Shown in pieces: positions 1-10,600 of a stretch of DNA of 64,000 nt (the stretch's first letter is position 1; each line of letters opens with the position of its first letter). The notes beneath the pieces were generated by a model. It saw nothing but the letters and a program-made list of their open reading frames with translations. It was not told where the DNA came from and did no database searches. The position numbers were made by a program, and so were the translations under genes. Where the stretch lies: positions 1,128,501 to 1,192,500 of the forward strand of contig JAPWGK010000009.1 of the NCBI GenBank assembly GCA_029641185.1, given 5' to 3'. This DNA is from Pseudofabraea citricarpa (taxonomy: Eukaryota; Ascomycota; Leotiomycetes; Helotiales; Dermateaceae).

Positions 1-1
1 A

Positions 2-273
2 GGCAAGAATCTTGAGAGTTATGCCAAGATGATTCCTGGTGGCGATAAGATTTTCCCCAAGTTACAGCAACTGCAAGATGTTGCACAGAAGCATGGGGAG
101 GAGGCCGAAAAGTAAGTCATCCCTTTATCTATCATCTGTCACATGACCAATATTTACGAGTGCAAAATAGGATTCTCCAAGGAGCATATAATGATATCTC
201 TGAAGTCCTGAAGAAAAGAGTCGACCAAGCAGAGAAACTTGCTGACAAGGCCGGAAAGGATGCTAAGAAGTAG
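2..273 (+). CDS. 3' end of an unrecognised helical, charged protein (partial)
   Basis: The gene enters from the left edge, so its start is not visible. Frame 2 reads 36 codons to a GTAAGT donor at 112. An intron of 59 nt (112-170) follows, and the last exon (171-273) ends in TAG. The visible 71 residues are strongly helical and rich in Lys, Glu, Asp, Ala and Gln. The last 35 residues have a heptad-like spacing of Leu/Val and look like a coiled coil or amphipathic helix ending in a Lys-rich tail. I do not recognise the family. It converges on the gene at 1049-1783. The frame and splice join are clear; function is unknown. Confidence 0.7.
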
Positions 274-1048
274 AAGGTTAAGGACAAGCGATATCAGGCA
301 ATTGAGGATCTCAGATATTGGTACGAATGTATTTATAGACACTAATCACAAAAGTTAATATTCCAATCTACTAGTCCCCTATGGAATAGGCTGGTTTGTA
401 GATTAATAACAATATTTCACATTAACATTTCACGTCCTAGAAACAGTCTGTGTGTATGAACATATAACAATTCTCAATTATTTCTTTGAACAGAATAATG
501 GAAAAGATGCAAAGGATATCTGCACAGTTATGATCGATCTTGAAAGGAGAGAATGTATATGCTTCCTACAATATTTATTTATTGGCCAAGCGAATAACGG
601 AAAGAACATTGCCAGATAGAAAAACCCCAAGCAGAAATTACAACAGAACAGCAGGAGTAATAGACCGAGAAAAGATAACACAGGGTCTGTAAAAGATGGA
701 GAGCAAGACGAAACAGAAGAAAGCCCGGTTTCCAACGCGATATCATATACCAACCGATCCCCCTATTAGCATTCCTCCCAAAGCATCCTCCCTTCCCATT
801 CATTCCGAGTCGGATCAGTCGTTAGATAATGTAGGCACGCTTCAGTAACATTAAACACCTTGAACGCCATAATTTCCCTGGCTGGCGATCAAAGATAAAA
901 AAAGTTCTGATCAAAAACATATACGACAGCGGGAGTGACGCAAGCTTGTCATATACAGCAAGGGTATATCATGAACGACCCTTCATCTTCGATCGCACGC
1001 TTTGTAGAGTCACAAATTTCGTGTACATGTACGTGTCGGTGGAGGTAT
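274..1048. other. Intergenic region between two convergent 3' ends
   Basis: About 775 bp between the stop codons of two converging genes. It is AT-rich near 300-480. Open frames exist on both strands but they are short, hydrophobic or low-complexity and have no family resemblance or splice logic. I see only presumed 3' UTRs and polyadenylation signals. Confidence 0.6.
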
Positions 1049-1783
1049 CTACTTCTTGACGGTGGTCGTCTTCTTGGTGGTTGTGCCCTTGCCATCGGTA
1101 CCCTTGATTTTCTTGGTACCAGCAGCCTGATGACGAACAGTCGCGTTAGCCGACGACAATCCGTAAAATTCCCGTGCTCGCACAATGTGGAATTTGCAAG
1201 TTATGAAAACAAGGCAATGACTTTGAACTTGTTTTTCCTTGAAAGAAAGGGAAAGAGAATAAGGGGGTATGAGGAGAGACACTTTATGAACACGGATTTG
1301 TGCACGTTATGTTGTCGTGACATGGGTTGAAACACGCGGCAAACACGAAGAGGAAGAGGAAGAGATAAGGTAACTTGCCTTCTTTGCTGGGTTGGCAGTC
1401 ACTGCACCTTCTGCTTTCTTGATAACACCCTTGGCCTGCTTATAGTATTAGTGAAGAGAATACTAAGAAGTGTGGGTTCTCATACCTTGGTAGCGACCGA
1501 AGTCTTCTTCGCTGGGGCAGGCTTCTTGGTTACGCCAACAGGCTTGCTAGACTTGGTAGTTGTTGCCTTCTTTGGACCTCTCTTCGCCCCAGTATTTGCA
1601 GTTGCGCGCTTCTTGGTCGTAGTCGTGGTCGACTCTGTAACTGTTGGGAATACCCTCGGCTTGCTGTTTCCTGTACATGCGTTAGAACAAGCCGTTACGC
1701 GCCCGCACACATAGCAGCATGTTTGTCTGCAAAACTGCTGTTGGGGAGAAGAGCGCACCTGTGGATGAGCGTGTGCCGGCCAT
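1049..1783 (-). CDS. Small basic Lys/Thr/Ala-rich protein, histone H1-tail-like
   Basis: Four exons on the minus strand: 1783-1759, 1670-1486, 1435-1379 and 1126-1049, giving 114 residues. All joins keep the frame. Introns 1 and 2 are GT-AG. Intron 3 (1378-1127, 252 nt) has a GC donor (GCAAGT), and using the nearby GT instead would break the frame. The protein is built of Lys, Thr, Ala, Pro and Ser with short repeats such as TTTTTKK, KKPAPAKK and TTTKKTTTVKK. It has no globular winged-helix core, so it resembles only the tail of a linker histone. A role in DNA or chromatin binding is an inference from composition alone. Confidence 0.7.
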
Positions 1784-3167
1784 TTTAACTTCCTGTAAGA
1801 CTGTTAGTACTGAGGTGTGTTGTGGGAGGCTGCAGACTCGTCGGCGCATTCGAGGCGACGCGTCCAGCGAGCATGCGACCGGGACGGGAAGTAAACTTAC
1901 GGTGAGGTTTGGTGGCGGAAAGTGGGCAGAGTTATAAGACCTTGGTCGCGGGAATGAATGGAATCGGGGATGTGAGTTTCGAGTAGTTGCCTTGTGTGGT
2001 GGTGTTATGGTTAGAAGTTTGTTTGATAAAGGATGTGAAGATTGGTTGTTGTGATATATGCGCATGCGCATCCTCGCGCTAGCCCGGCCAGCCACTTGGA
2101 GTTTTACAAAACTGCATCACTTTTCTGCCAGCTTTTTTCAAATTATTTTCTTCAGAAAAATATATATAGCTTGTTTGGAATTTTCATAGGAACAAGATTC
2201 CAGTTATCCCTAAAAATTTAGTTTCATGAATCACACACATTTTCAAGGCAACTATCACGTGGGGTACTTCTATTATTACCACCTGCCTTGTTGCGTAAAC
2301 TTGTTGTTTACTGAAAAACATGCCCACAGTTACTGCCGTATATATATCATTTAGAATAATTATCAGTCTGAGATAGATATAATACTTGAAATATGTGTTG
2401 TGTTTATATTGGTCCGATTTTCATCTTCTCTGGAAATATTCAGAACTCGTGACCATCAGACAACTATTCCATTTCTTACCAATTAAACTCTTTAGTGCTT
2501 GAATTGGGAAGTCAAAATATTTAGTATATGCATAGGGTATATATATAAGAATAAGTTGAATACCACTGCTTCATTCGTATTATTTTTCATGCTATACATG
2601 TTTTGAGAATGATCGCTTTATTTAGCCGACGACAACAAGTGTGTATCGAATAATTGGTGCCAAGACTATGAAACTCCAGATATCTGAAGAGATCCGCAGC
2701 CATTTGATGACTTTTCAACTAATCATAATACATAGGATAAATGCTACTTAGGCAGCAAGCTAGACTTAATAAGTAATCTAGCACAAATATGTACGTGAAC
2801 CTTTCACTGTAATCATAGTTCGAAAATGACATAGAGAAACAAAAAGAAAACAACACTAGAAGATGCATATAGCTTTAAGTACTTTTCTGTCTTTGTTTAA
2901 TAGAATATAGTCTTCTAGCTTGGAATATTCATGTAGTACCAAGGCTGAGTACAAAATCTGTTCCTATTCAATCCAAATATAACAGAACAAACAAACACAG
3001 GAAATTTCCTCACTTTGTTATTTTGCATGCAAAAATCTAGCATTGAGGCTGCTTCTATCCTTACTTTTGTATCTTGTAGTAGCGACAAATCTTTCCCTTG
3101 TATATACAATATTTTCCTCTGAAATGTACCACATTCTTCAAATGAGTTGCTTTCCAAATTCGAACCT
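1784..3167. other. Gene-free region: promoter of the basic-protein gene, then AT-rich spacer
   Basis: 1784-2100 is fairly GC-rich and is the presumed promoter and 5' UTR of the minus-strand gene. It contains a perfect 14-bp palindrome at 2058-2071 (ATGCGCATGCGCAT). From 2100 to 3167 the sequence is AT-rich with no coding frame I can support. The end near 3100-3167 is the 3' UTR of the carrier gene. Confidence 0.5.
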
Positions 3168-4361
3168 TTACTTCAGAGCAAGCGCCTTCTCATCCCTCAT
3201 CTTTCGGAAGAAATCCATAACTCCGGTGTATACGACCAGTAGGATACCTCCACCAGGGCCGAGTCTCAGCACCTTGGGTAAGAAGCCCTTGTACAATGCA
3301 GCAAAGCCCTCCTCTTTCATAACAGTTCCAACTGCTGGCCATGCCCAGTTATACTTTGGGACTGTTCCGGCGACCTTAGGGCTGTTCTGAATACGAGACT
3401 TTACGACATCCATAGGAGTGTTGAGAATCGTACCAACCGTACCTCCAGTAGCACCGGAAAGCATGTCATACCCCATTTGGGTAGTCTTGTTGTCTGCTGT
3501 TGGTAGAAGTGCACGAACTTGGAAAATGCATCCAAAGTAGCCTGCATTCCAAACGATATGTCTCCACATAGTGCTCTCCAGACCGTTGTACAAAGCAAGC
3601 GGCCCTTCAGCCTTGACGGTCTTGATAACGCAATCAACCATTCCAGTGTATTTCCCTGCTGACGCACGATCCTGGAGACGAATCTTGATGAGTTCGAATG
3701 GCACAACAACAAAGGCTTCAGTGGCACCAGCTGTAGCTCCAGTAAGAACTGAGAGCGACTGATTCATTTTAGCCACGCCAAAGAGATCGCGGTACATCTT
3801 TCCCCAGGCATCGTTTGCTGCGAATTTGGTTGCTCGCTTTGGCGCCTCCATAAGGATGGGAGCTTCAATTCCTCGATACAGTCTCGAGAACCTAGCCTAG
3901 TGTTAGTAGTTTTAAAGCTTCACACGCGCGACAAACATGCCCTTCATTCTTAATGATCTTGCGGAAACAATCGACCATGCCATTGTAGTGATCTGCGCCA
4001 GTTCCCGTTCCAGTTTGTAGTTGACTGCAGTTTTGTTAACGTCCGATATCCTCAAGGGCCAGCGCCTGCTTATCCTTACACTCTCGTCTTTACAACATCC
4101 AAAGGGTACCTATTAGGGCATTAGTCAATTGAGCTACTGGGCGCGCCGGAATAAAGGGCTACTTACATAACCAAGATCTACACATGTCGCATACAAGTTA
4201 ATAATAATCAATGGCTCTGGCAACAATAAAGCATACCTCAGAGACACCGGCGATGGCGCCTATATGCATGGTAAGCAGGGCGGCGGATCTAACGCGGATC
4301 TAGACTTCAACATACCTGCAGCGAACTGGTATATGAAGGGTAGTGGCTTGTCGGTCGCCAT
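3168..4361 (-). CDS. odc1: Mitochondrial 2-oxodicarboxylate carrier (ODC1/ODC2 type)
   Basis: Six exons on the minus strand: 4361-4316, 4259-4237, 4177-4167, 4109-4080, 4024-3941 and 3891-3168, giving 305 residues, the usual size for a mitochondrial carrier. Exon 3 is an 11-nt microexon. Its splice joins restore the first carrier signature (YPLDVVKTRVQ). The second and third signatures read PFELIKIRLQ and PMDVVKSRIQ, so all three repeats of the six-helix fold are present. Family knowledge: ODC carriers exchange 2-oxoadipate and 2-oxoglutarate across the inner mitochondrial membrane and link lysine metabolism to the TCA cycle. Intron 5 uses a GC donor (GCATGT) with a textbook CTAAC branch point. 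The gene is divergent from DNA2, with 398 bp between the two start codons. Confidence 0.92.
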
Positions 4362-4759
4362 TTTTGCGGTGGATCTAGCTTTCAGGTGAGCGACTGATGC
4401 TGGAGAAGCTCTGCAGATGCGCACGGAAGTAGTTCAGGATCACGTACCTGAAGATGCAATTTTCAGAGTGGGATGTTTGGGAGGAAGGCGGAAGAGCTCT
4501 ATCAGCCGAGCTTGGCCCAGCCCAGATAATGAAAGGTTGAGGGTAGTAGCCGAACGAACTATAAATTTAGTGGACGGGCGTGGGATTAGTGAAAACACGT
4601 CGCCAAAGTTCGCGTCCCCTCCACAGTCGCGTCTTCTTATCAAGGAAAGACCAATGGTACATGCTCAACAGGGAAAGCATGGCAACACTGCATACATTTG
4701 GCATCTCTACACGCTTTCATCCTTAAATACCGTCTTCCCCGCACGCCCATCGACTGAGA
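4362..4759. promoter_or_regulatory. Shared promoter region of the ODC carrier and DNA2 genes
   Basis: 398 bp between two divergent start codons, so both promoters must lie here unless the transcripts overlap. An open frame crosses it on the plus strand, but it ends soon after the DNA2 start and does not continue into DNA2. I recognise no defined operator. Confidence 0.55.
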
Positions 4760-7700
4760 ATGCCTTTACAGAAGTCTTTTTCCGACCAGAACCATTCAAC
4801 AACAGCAAAGGTATGCATTTTCCGTCCGGTGCTTGGCTTTATATGCTGAAACTTACAGCAACGACACCAATGGCAAAAGAACAAGAGCTTCCAAGGAGTG
4901 CAGCAATCAAGGCCTAATACGAATACCAGCTTGAAACCCCTGCAGGACAAACCACCAGTTGCCATATCCACAGCTACGAAGAACAAATTGAATGCTTTCC
5001 AGTTTGGCCCTCAGTCAAACCCCAAACAAGAGGCACAACAGGTGGTCAGCCTTCTGTCGGACGATGACAAGGAAAATTCCCTCATGACAGGTCGACTACA
5101 ATTCGAGGGTGTTCAGAGAAGTGCCAATGATGTGACAGATTCACATCCCTCCTCGGTCGAAGCGCCTGCAAAAGAGGTTCCATCTACACCGGCGGGGAAG
5201 CTCGCATTGCCCGATTTGATTGGTATGGGAGACGTTCGAAGAGCGGTGCAAGATATTTCTCCAGATGACCGTATAATGTGGGATGATAACAAAGATATAC
5301 TTAGCTCGGCGTCTACAGCGGGAAGGAAAAGGAAGAAGAGAGCACGAAGTTCGTCTCCTGTTCAATCACCAGCAAATATGTCGGGTCGTTTCTTTTCGAA
5401 AGGGGAGGGTTTGGGCCAGCCGATTGATCCAGGCTTCGAATTGTGGGGTCGCTATTCCCTTACTACATCCCACGATGACACTCCTCAAGGCCCTACGATT
5501 CCTTCCCTGGCGCACATTATGCACACGTCATCGCCACAGCCCTCGAAATATGGGGCAACTCCACGTTCTGGTTCTAAGTTTAGGAGGGCCATCAGTTGCG
5601 GGACTTCTTTTCCTAAACGCAGAAGAGTGGGTGATTCTATGACTGCAAATGGAGATGTTTTCTCCGAGCCAAGTAATATTGGACCGTCGAAACTCTCTGT
5701 CTTGATCGAAAAAGTCCAAGAAGGCTTTACACAACCAAGGCGGTTACAATCTGACAGCGATACTTCAAGTTCGTCTCCCAGGCAAACCGAGAGTCGGCCT
5801 AGGAGTGAAGGGAGTTCACCAGTTCGTGCCAGAAAACATACACCTAATGTCACACCAACGGAAGTACCTAAGCGCTCAGAACCTACCGCCTCAAATTCTA
5901 GGCAGACTGCCACTACGGAGGACTCAATACATGATGACAACTCATCCGACTATGGAGATTTTGACGACGACGAGTTCGATGAAAGCATTCTCAATGCAAT
6001 CGTGCCCATTGCTGATGTGGCGAAAACCAACTTACGATCACCGAAGCCTCGTGAGGATCCTCCCAGAAGTTATAATCAGCCGAAACCTCCGGAACGCATT
6101 GGCGAAGTTACAACAAAACCTTCGAAGTCTTTTGAGACAACCACAACTCTGGAAGACGAGGAAGACGAGTTTGGCGAAATAGACGAGGATATATTTGCAG
6201 CAGCTGATATTGAGCATGTTGTATCTCAATATGACATACAGGAGGATTTGGTGGTGTCTAACTCTCCTAGACCGAAAGCTAAGGAGGAAAAAGTCTCTAA
6301 ACAAGAGTCTGATGATGAGTATGGCGATGATTTTGATGACCTCGATTTTGCGGCTGTGGAAGCAGCTGCCACTCAGTCCATACAGCAGACAGCTAGTAGT
6401 CTTATACCTGTACGTACAAGGTTTCGTTAGCCAATATACCAACACCAATTTGCTAAGTAATCTTCAGTCAACCCCTAAGCAGGCCATCCAAAGGTATCTT
6501 GTAACCAATGTGATAGACAACGATTACGAAGGCAGCAATGGCCGAATGCACAAAGAAAAGGTAATTTATTTTGAACTTGCGTGGATAGATATAATACTAA
6601 TATAGAGCGGTAGATCTTAGTACTCGAAGTAGAAAGCACCAAGATGGTGAAAAATGTCCATTTACGAGGAACGTGGCTCGATACGCCAGTGACGAAAAAA
6701 GCCTACGTACATGTCATAGGGACTTTCGAGCCAAGTGGTCGATGCATCATCGACGACGCTCAAAATATCTTGATTCTGCATCCTGACCATCTTGTTTCTG
6801 CCACTGTCGTAGCAGACTCTTTCGGATGCACCCGCAGAGCTGTATTGCAGGACCGCGTCAAAGCAACAAGCGACTCAAGTGCACCACTCGTATACGGTAC
6901 CATTCTTCATGAAATATTTCAGGCTGCCATGCTTGCAAATCGCTGGGATACTCTTTGGCTCGGCGAACTCATTTTCGAAGTTGCCAATAAGCATCTTGAA
7001 GAGCTATATGCAATCAAAATAGAGGTTCTCCAAGCAGTCGAATATCTCAAAAGTAAGATGTTTGAATTGCAGTCATGGGCCGAATTGTTTGTTTCTTCAC
7101 AGCCAAAGGTATGCGCATCCACCAGTAGCCACTTGATGTTACATACTAACTCATATCTAGCCTGAGGCTATTGTTAAAGCTGGCAATGGAGCCACAGCTA
7201 CCATGTGCGTCAGCAAACTTCTGGATGTTGAGGAGCATGTATGGTCTCCAATGTACGGACTGAAAGGTAATATCGATGCTACAGTTCAAGTAACTATGAA
7301 AGATGGGAAACAACAACAAACTCTTACCGTCCCATTCGAGGTCAAAACAGGCAAGAATCCAAGTGCTGCGCATCGAGCGCAAACAGCCCTTTACAATCTT
7401 CTCATGTCAGATCGCTATGATATCGAGATCGCCTATGGTATTCTGTATTATATGGAGACATCGGAGACAATCAGAATTCCTGCCATTCGCCACGAGTTGC
7501 GTCACATGATTATGCAACGCAATGAGTTGGCTTGCTTTGTGCGGGAACGTCAGGCTCAGTTGCCTCCTATGCTACGCAAGGAGAACTTGTGCGGACGTTG
7601 TTATGCTAAGGTACCGTGTTTCATATACCATAAATTAGCTGACGATGGCGATGGAGAGACAAGTGGGATGAAGGAGAAGTTTGATGAGGTAGTGAAGCAC

Positions 7701-9953
7701 CTAACACCAAAGCACAAGGAGTTCTTTTTAAAATGGGACAATTTGTTGACTAAGGAAGAGAAAGAGAGCTTGAAGTTTCGACGCGAGCTGTGGACCATGT
7801 TGAGCTCTGAACGAGAAAAGCTTGGTAGATGCTTTGCCAATGTTGTTATTGAAGAGGGTTCTGCGTTCGAGGATTTGAACAGTCCCAAGATAAACCGATA
7901 CCAATACACTTTGGTCAAGCAGACTCCTCCGAGTAGCTTCTCCTTCGTTGATTCGCAGATTGTAGTTGGAGAGCCTATTGTTATTTCAGATGAGAAAGGT
8001 CATTTTGCTCTAGCAAATGGATTTGTCACGCAGGTGCGCAAAAAGCGAATTACTGTCGCTGTGGATCGACGACTTCACAACGCGCGAATCCGTCGCCCTG
8101 GTTTTGACGAGACCAATAACCAAATATTTGCTAGTATCATGGAGGTAGCACCAGAAGGTTCCACAGCTACAGAGTCCAATGGAAAGATATCGGAAGAACC
8201 AATCCTGTACAGACTCGACAAGGACGAATTCAGCAACGGGATGGCTACTGTCCGCAATAACCTCATCCAGACTATGGCAGAAGGGCCTTTTGGATCTCGA
8301 GAGATTCGAAGTCTTGTGGTAGACCTTGTTGCCCCGAGATTCAAGGCCCAGTCTACTGCTTATGCTCTGACAGATCAAGCCAACATCAATGTTGATCAAA
8401 AGAAGGCAATCGAGACAGTAATGAGCGCTCAGGATTATGCTTTGGTTCTTGGTATGCCAGGAACAGGGAAGACAACGACTATTGCACACATCATTCGTGC
8501 CCTGGTCTCCCAAGGGAAGAGTGTCCTTTTAACATCTTATACTCATACCGCGGTCGACAATATCCTCTTGAAACTTAAAGAAGATGAGATACGAATTCTT
8601 CGACTTGGAGCTAGTGCAAAGATAAACCCTGATGTTCGGCAATTCGCAGAACTTGCAGTGACGCCTAAAACCTCCTTTGAAGAGATTCGAAGTGCATGGC
8701 ACGATACACCGGTTGTTGCGACAACTTGTCTCAGCATTAATCATCCAATTTTCAATGAACGAACTTTCGATTACTGTATTGTTGACGAAGCATCACAAAT
8801 AACACTACCTGTCTGCCTCGGACCTATACGCATGGCACGAACATTCATTCTTGTTGGAGATCATAACCAACTTCCGCCATTGGTACAGAATGAGGAAGCT
8901 CGCACAGGTGGTCTTGATATCAGTCTGTTCAAGCATTTATCGGATACCCATCCAAAGGCAGTCGTGTATCTTGAGCATCAATACCGCATGTGTGAAGACG
9001 TAATGGCTTTAAGCAATAATCTCATCTACCAAGGAAGACTCAAGTGTGGTAGTCAAGAAGTCGCCGATAGCCGTATTGCGATTCCGAACATGGATGGTCT
9101 CCGACTGCATCATCATACATCATCAACTATTCCACGTAGTCAGAAATCCATCTGTTCTGCTCCTATCCGTGGAAGGTGCTGGATTCGAGATCTACTGGAC
9201 CCGGATACTAAAGTCTCTTTCATAAACACGGACACCCTTTTACCCGAAGCTCGTGAGCAGGCTAAAGGAAATCGAATCGTGAATCCCACCGAAGCTGCAG
9301 TCTGTGTTCAGCTCGTGGAAAGCTTGTTAAGTGTTGGAGTACCAGCGTCAACTATAGGAGTAATGACACATTACCGTTCTCAATTATCGCTTCTAAAGCA
9401 TGGACTTCGCAATCATAGCGATGTCGAGATGCATACCGCAGATCGATTCCAAGGACGGGACAAAGAAGTCATAATTTTGAGCTTGGTCAGGAGCAACGAA
9501 GCCAAATCAATCGGCGAACTCCTCAAGGATTGGCGACGCATCAACGTGGCATTTACTAGAGCAAAGACCAAGCTCTTGGTGATAGGCAGCCGGGAGACCC
9601 TTAAAGGCAACGAGAACGGCAACGAGGAGATGGTAGGGAAGTTCGTGCGCCTAATGGAGCAAAAGAAGTGGATCTATGATCTACCCAAGTGCGCCTTGGA
9701 AGATCATCTCTTCGAAGAAGCAGGAACCCAAGTCACGGCAAGCAGTAACAGCCATACAGGCAAACCGCCGGGGACGCAGTGGATATCGGTCGAGATGGGC
9801 ACATCTAAGAAACTCGACAGGATTCTAGAGGAGAAGAGAGGTAGAGGAAGAGTTGGAAAGCATCAGCCGAAGAAGATCCAAGCCGGCGAGAGGGCGATTT
9901 TGCAGGGCCGCCCTGTTTTGGCTAATATTTTCGCCGAAGTTGTTGGAAATTAG
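4760..9953 (+). CDS. dna2: DNA replication ATP-dependent helicase/nuclease DNA2
   Basis: Five exons: 4760-4810, 4859-6409, 6468-6560, 6614-7108 and 7161-9953, giving about 1,660 residues. The N-terminal ~530 residues are Ser/Asp/Glu-rich and disordered-looking. The RecB-like nuclease follows: His664, Asp769 (GNIDA) and Glu790/Lys792 (FEVKTGK). Four cysteines (637, 874, 877, 883) have the C-x2-C-x5-C spacing of the DNA2 Fe-S cluster. The C-terminal SF1 helicase carries Walker A GMPGTGKT (1161-1168), DEAS (about 1271), GDHNQLPP, EHQYRM, DRFQGRDKE and NVAFTRAK. Family knowledge: DNA2 cuts long Okazaki flaps, resects double-strand breaks and restarts stalled forks in the nucleus. The start was chosen because the first 17-codon exon joins in frame. 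Confidence 0.96.
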
Positions 9954-10600
9954 CTGGTTTGGATGGCATGGCATGGTTTTGCATTACATTATATTGCATA
10001 GTACGAATGATGGATAGGTATTACTTTGGGTTTAGCGTCGGCGTTGGTGTATGCTAGATATCTTTGGGGGTTTGGGAAACCGTGGATTGAATTATTGAAT
10101 GACAGAAAGAATCTTCTTGAATGGTATGTTTCAACTTTCAAGATGTTAGATTTACTTGCCTCTGGACTTACCTTGAATGATCTCTTTTATCTCCGTTTGT
10201 TTGGGGAAATGAAAATTGAAGTTGATTGATCTGACTCGAGATGTTGTTATGTTTGGGTATTTAAAATTACAACTATGCCACTCAGAAATATGCGATAGAA
10301 AGGGGGTCAGTGGTATTATAATATGTAACAAATTCTTAACATAAAAACAATAGACTTTACATACACCAAATATAAGTTAATAATACCATGTTTAATAAAA
10401 TGGGAGATATGGAAAAGGGATAGCGTAATAGAGAAAGAAAGGCTATTACTAGTAACTAATAGATGGTTATTGGTCACCTGCCTAAGTTAACACGGAGTTA
10501 CATGAATGATTGACCTTCCTCATATTTATATAATAGATTCTTGTACTAAATACAGCTAGTTATGTAAGTTCATGATGTTACATTTGTGAAAATTTCCTGC
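9954..10600. other. Convergent 3' spacer between DNA2 and the ArAE_2-like gene
   Basis: About 650 bp between two converging stop codons. It is AT-rich, especially 10,240-10,560. Only short frames without family likeness are present, so I see presumed 3' UTRs and nothing else. Confidence 0.55.

Noticed and set aside
935..1330. 131-codon plus-strand frame over the basic-protein gene
   Set aside because: It lies antisense to exon 4 and intron 3 of the minus-strand gene and has no family likeness.
4417..4917. 166-codon plus-strand frame before DNA2
   Set aside because: Different phase from DNA2; it crosses the true DNA2 start, first intron and the beginning of exon 2. It has no domain.
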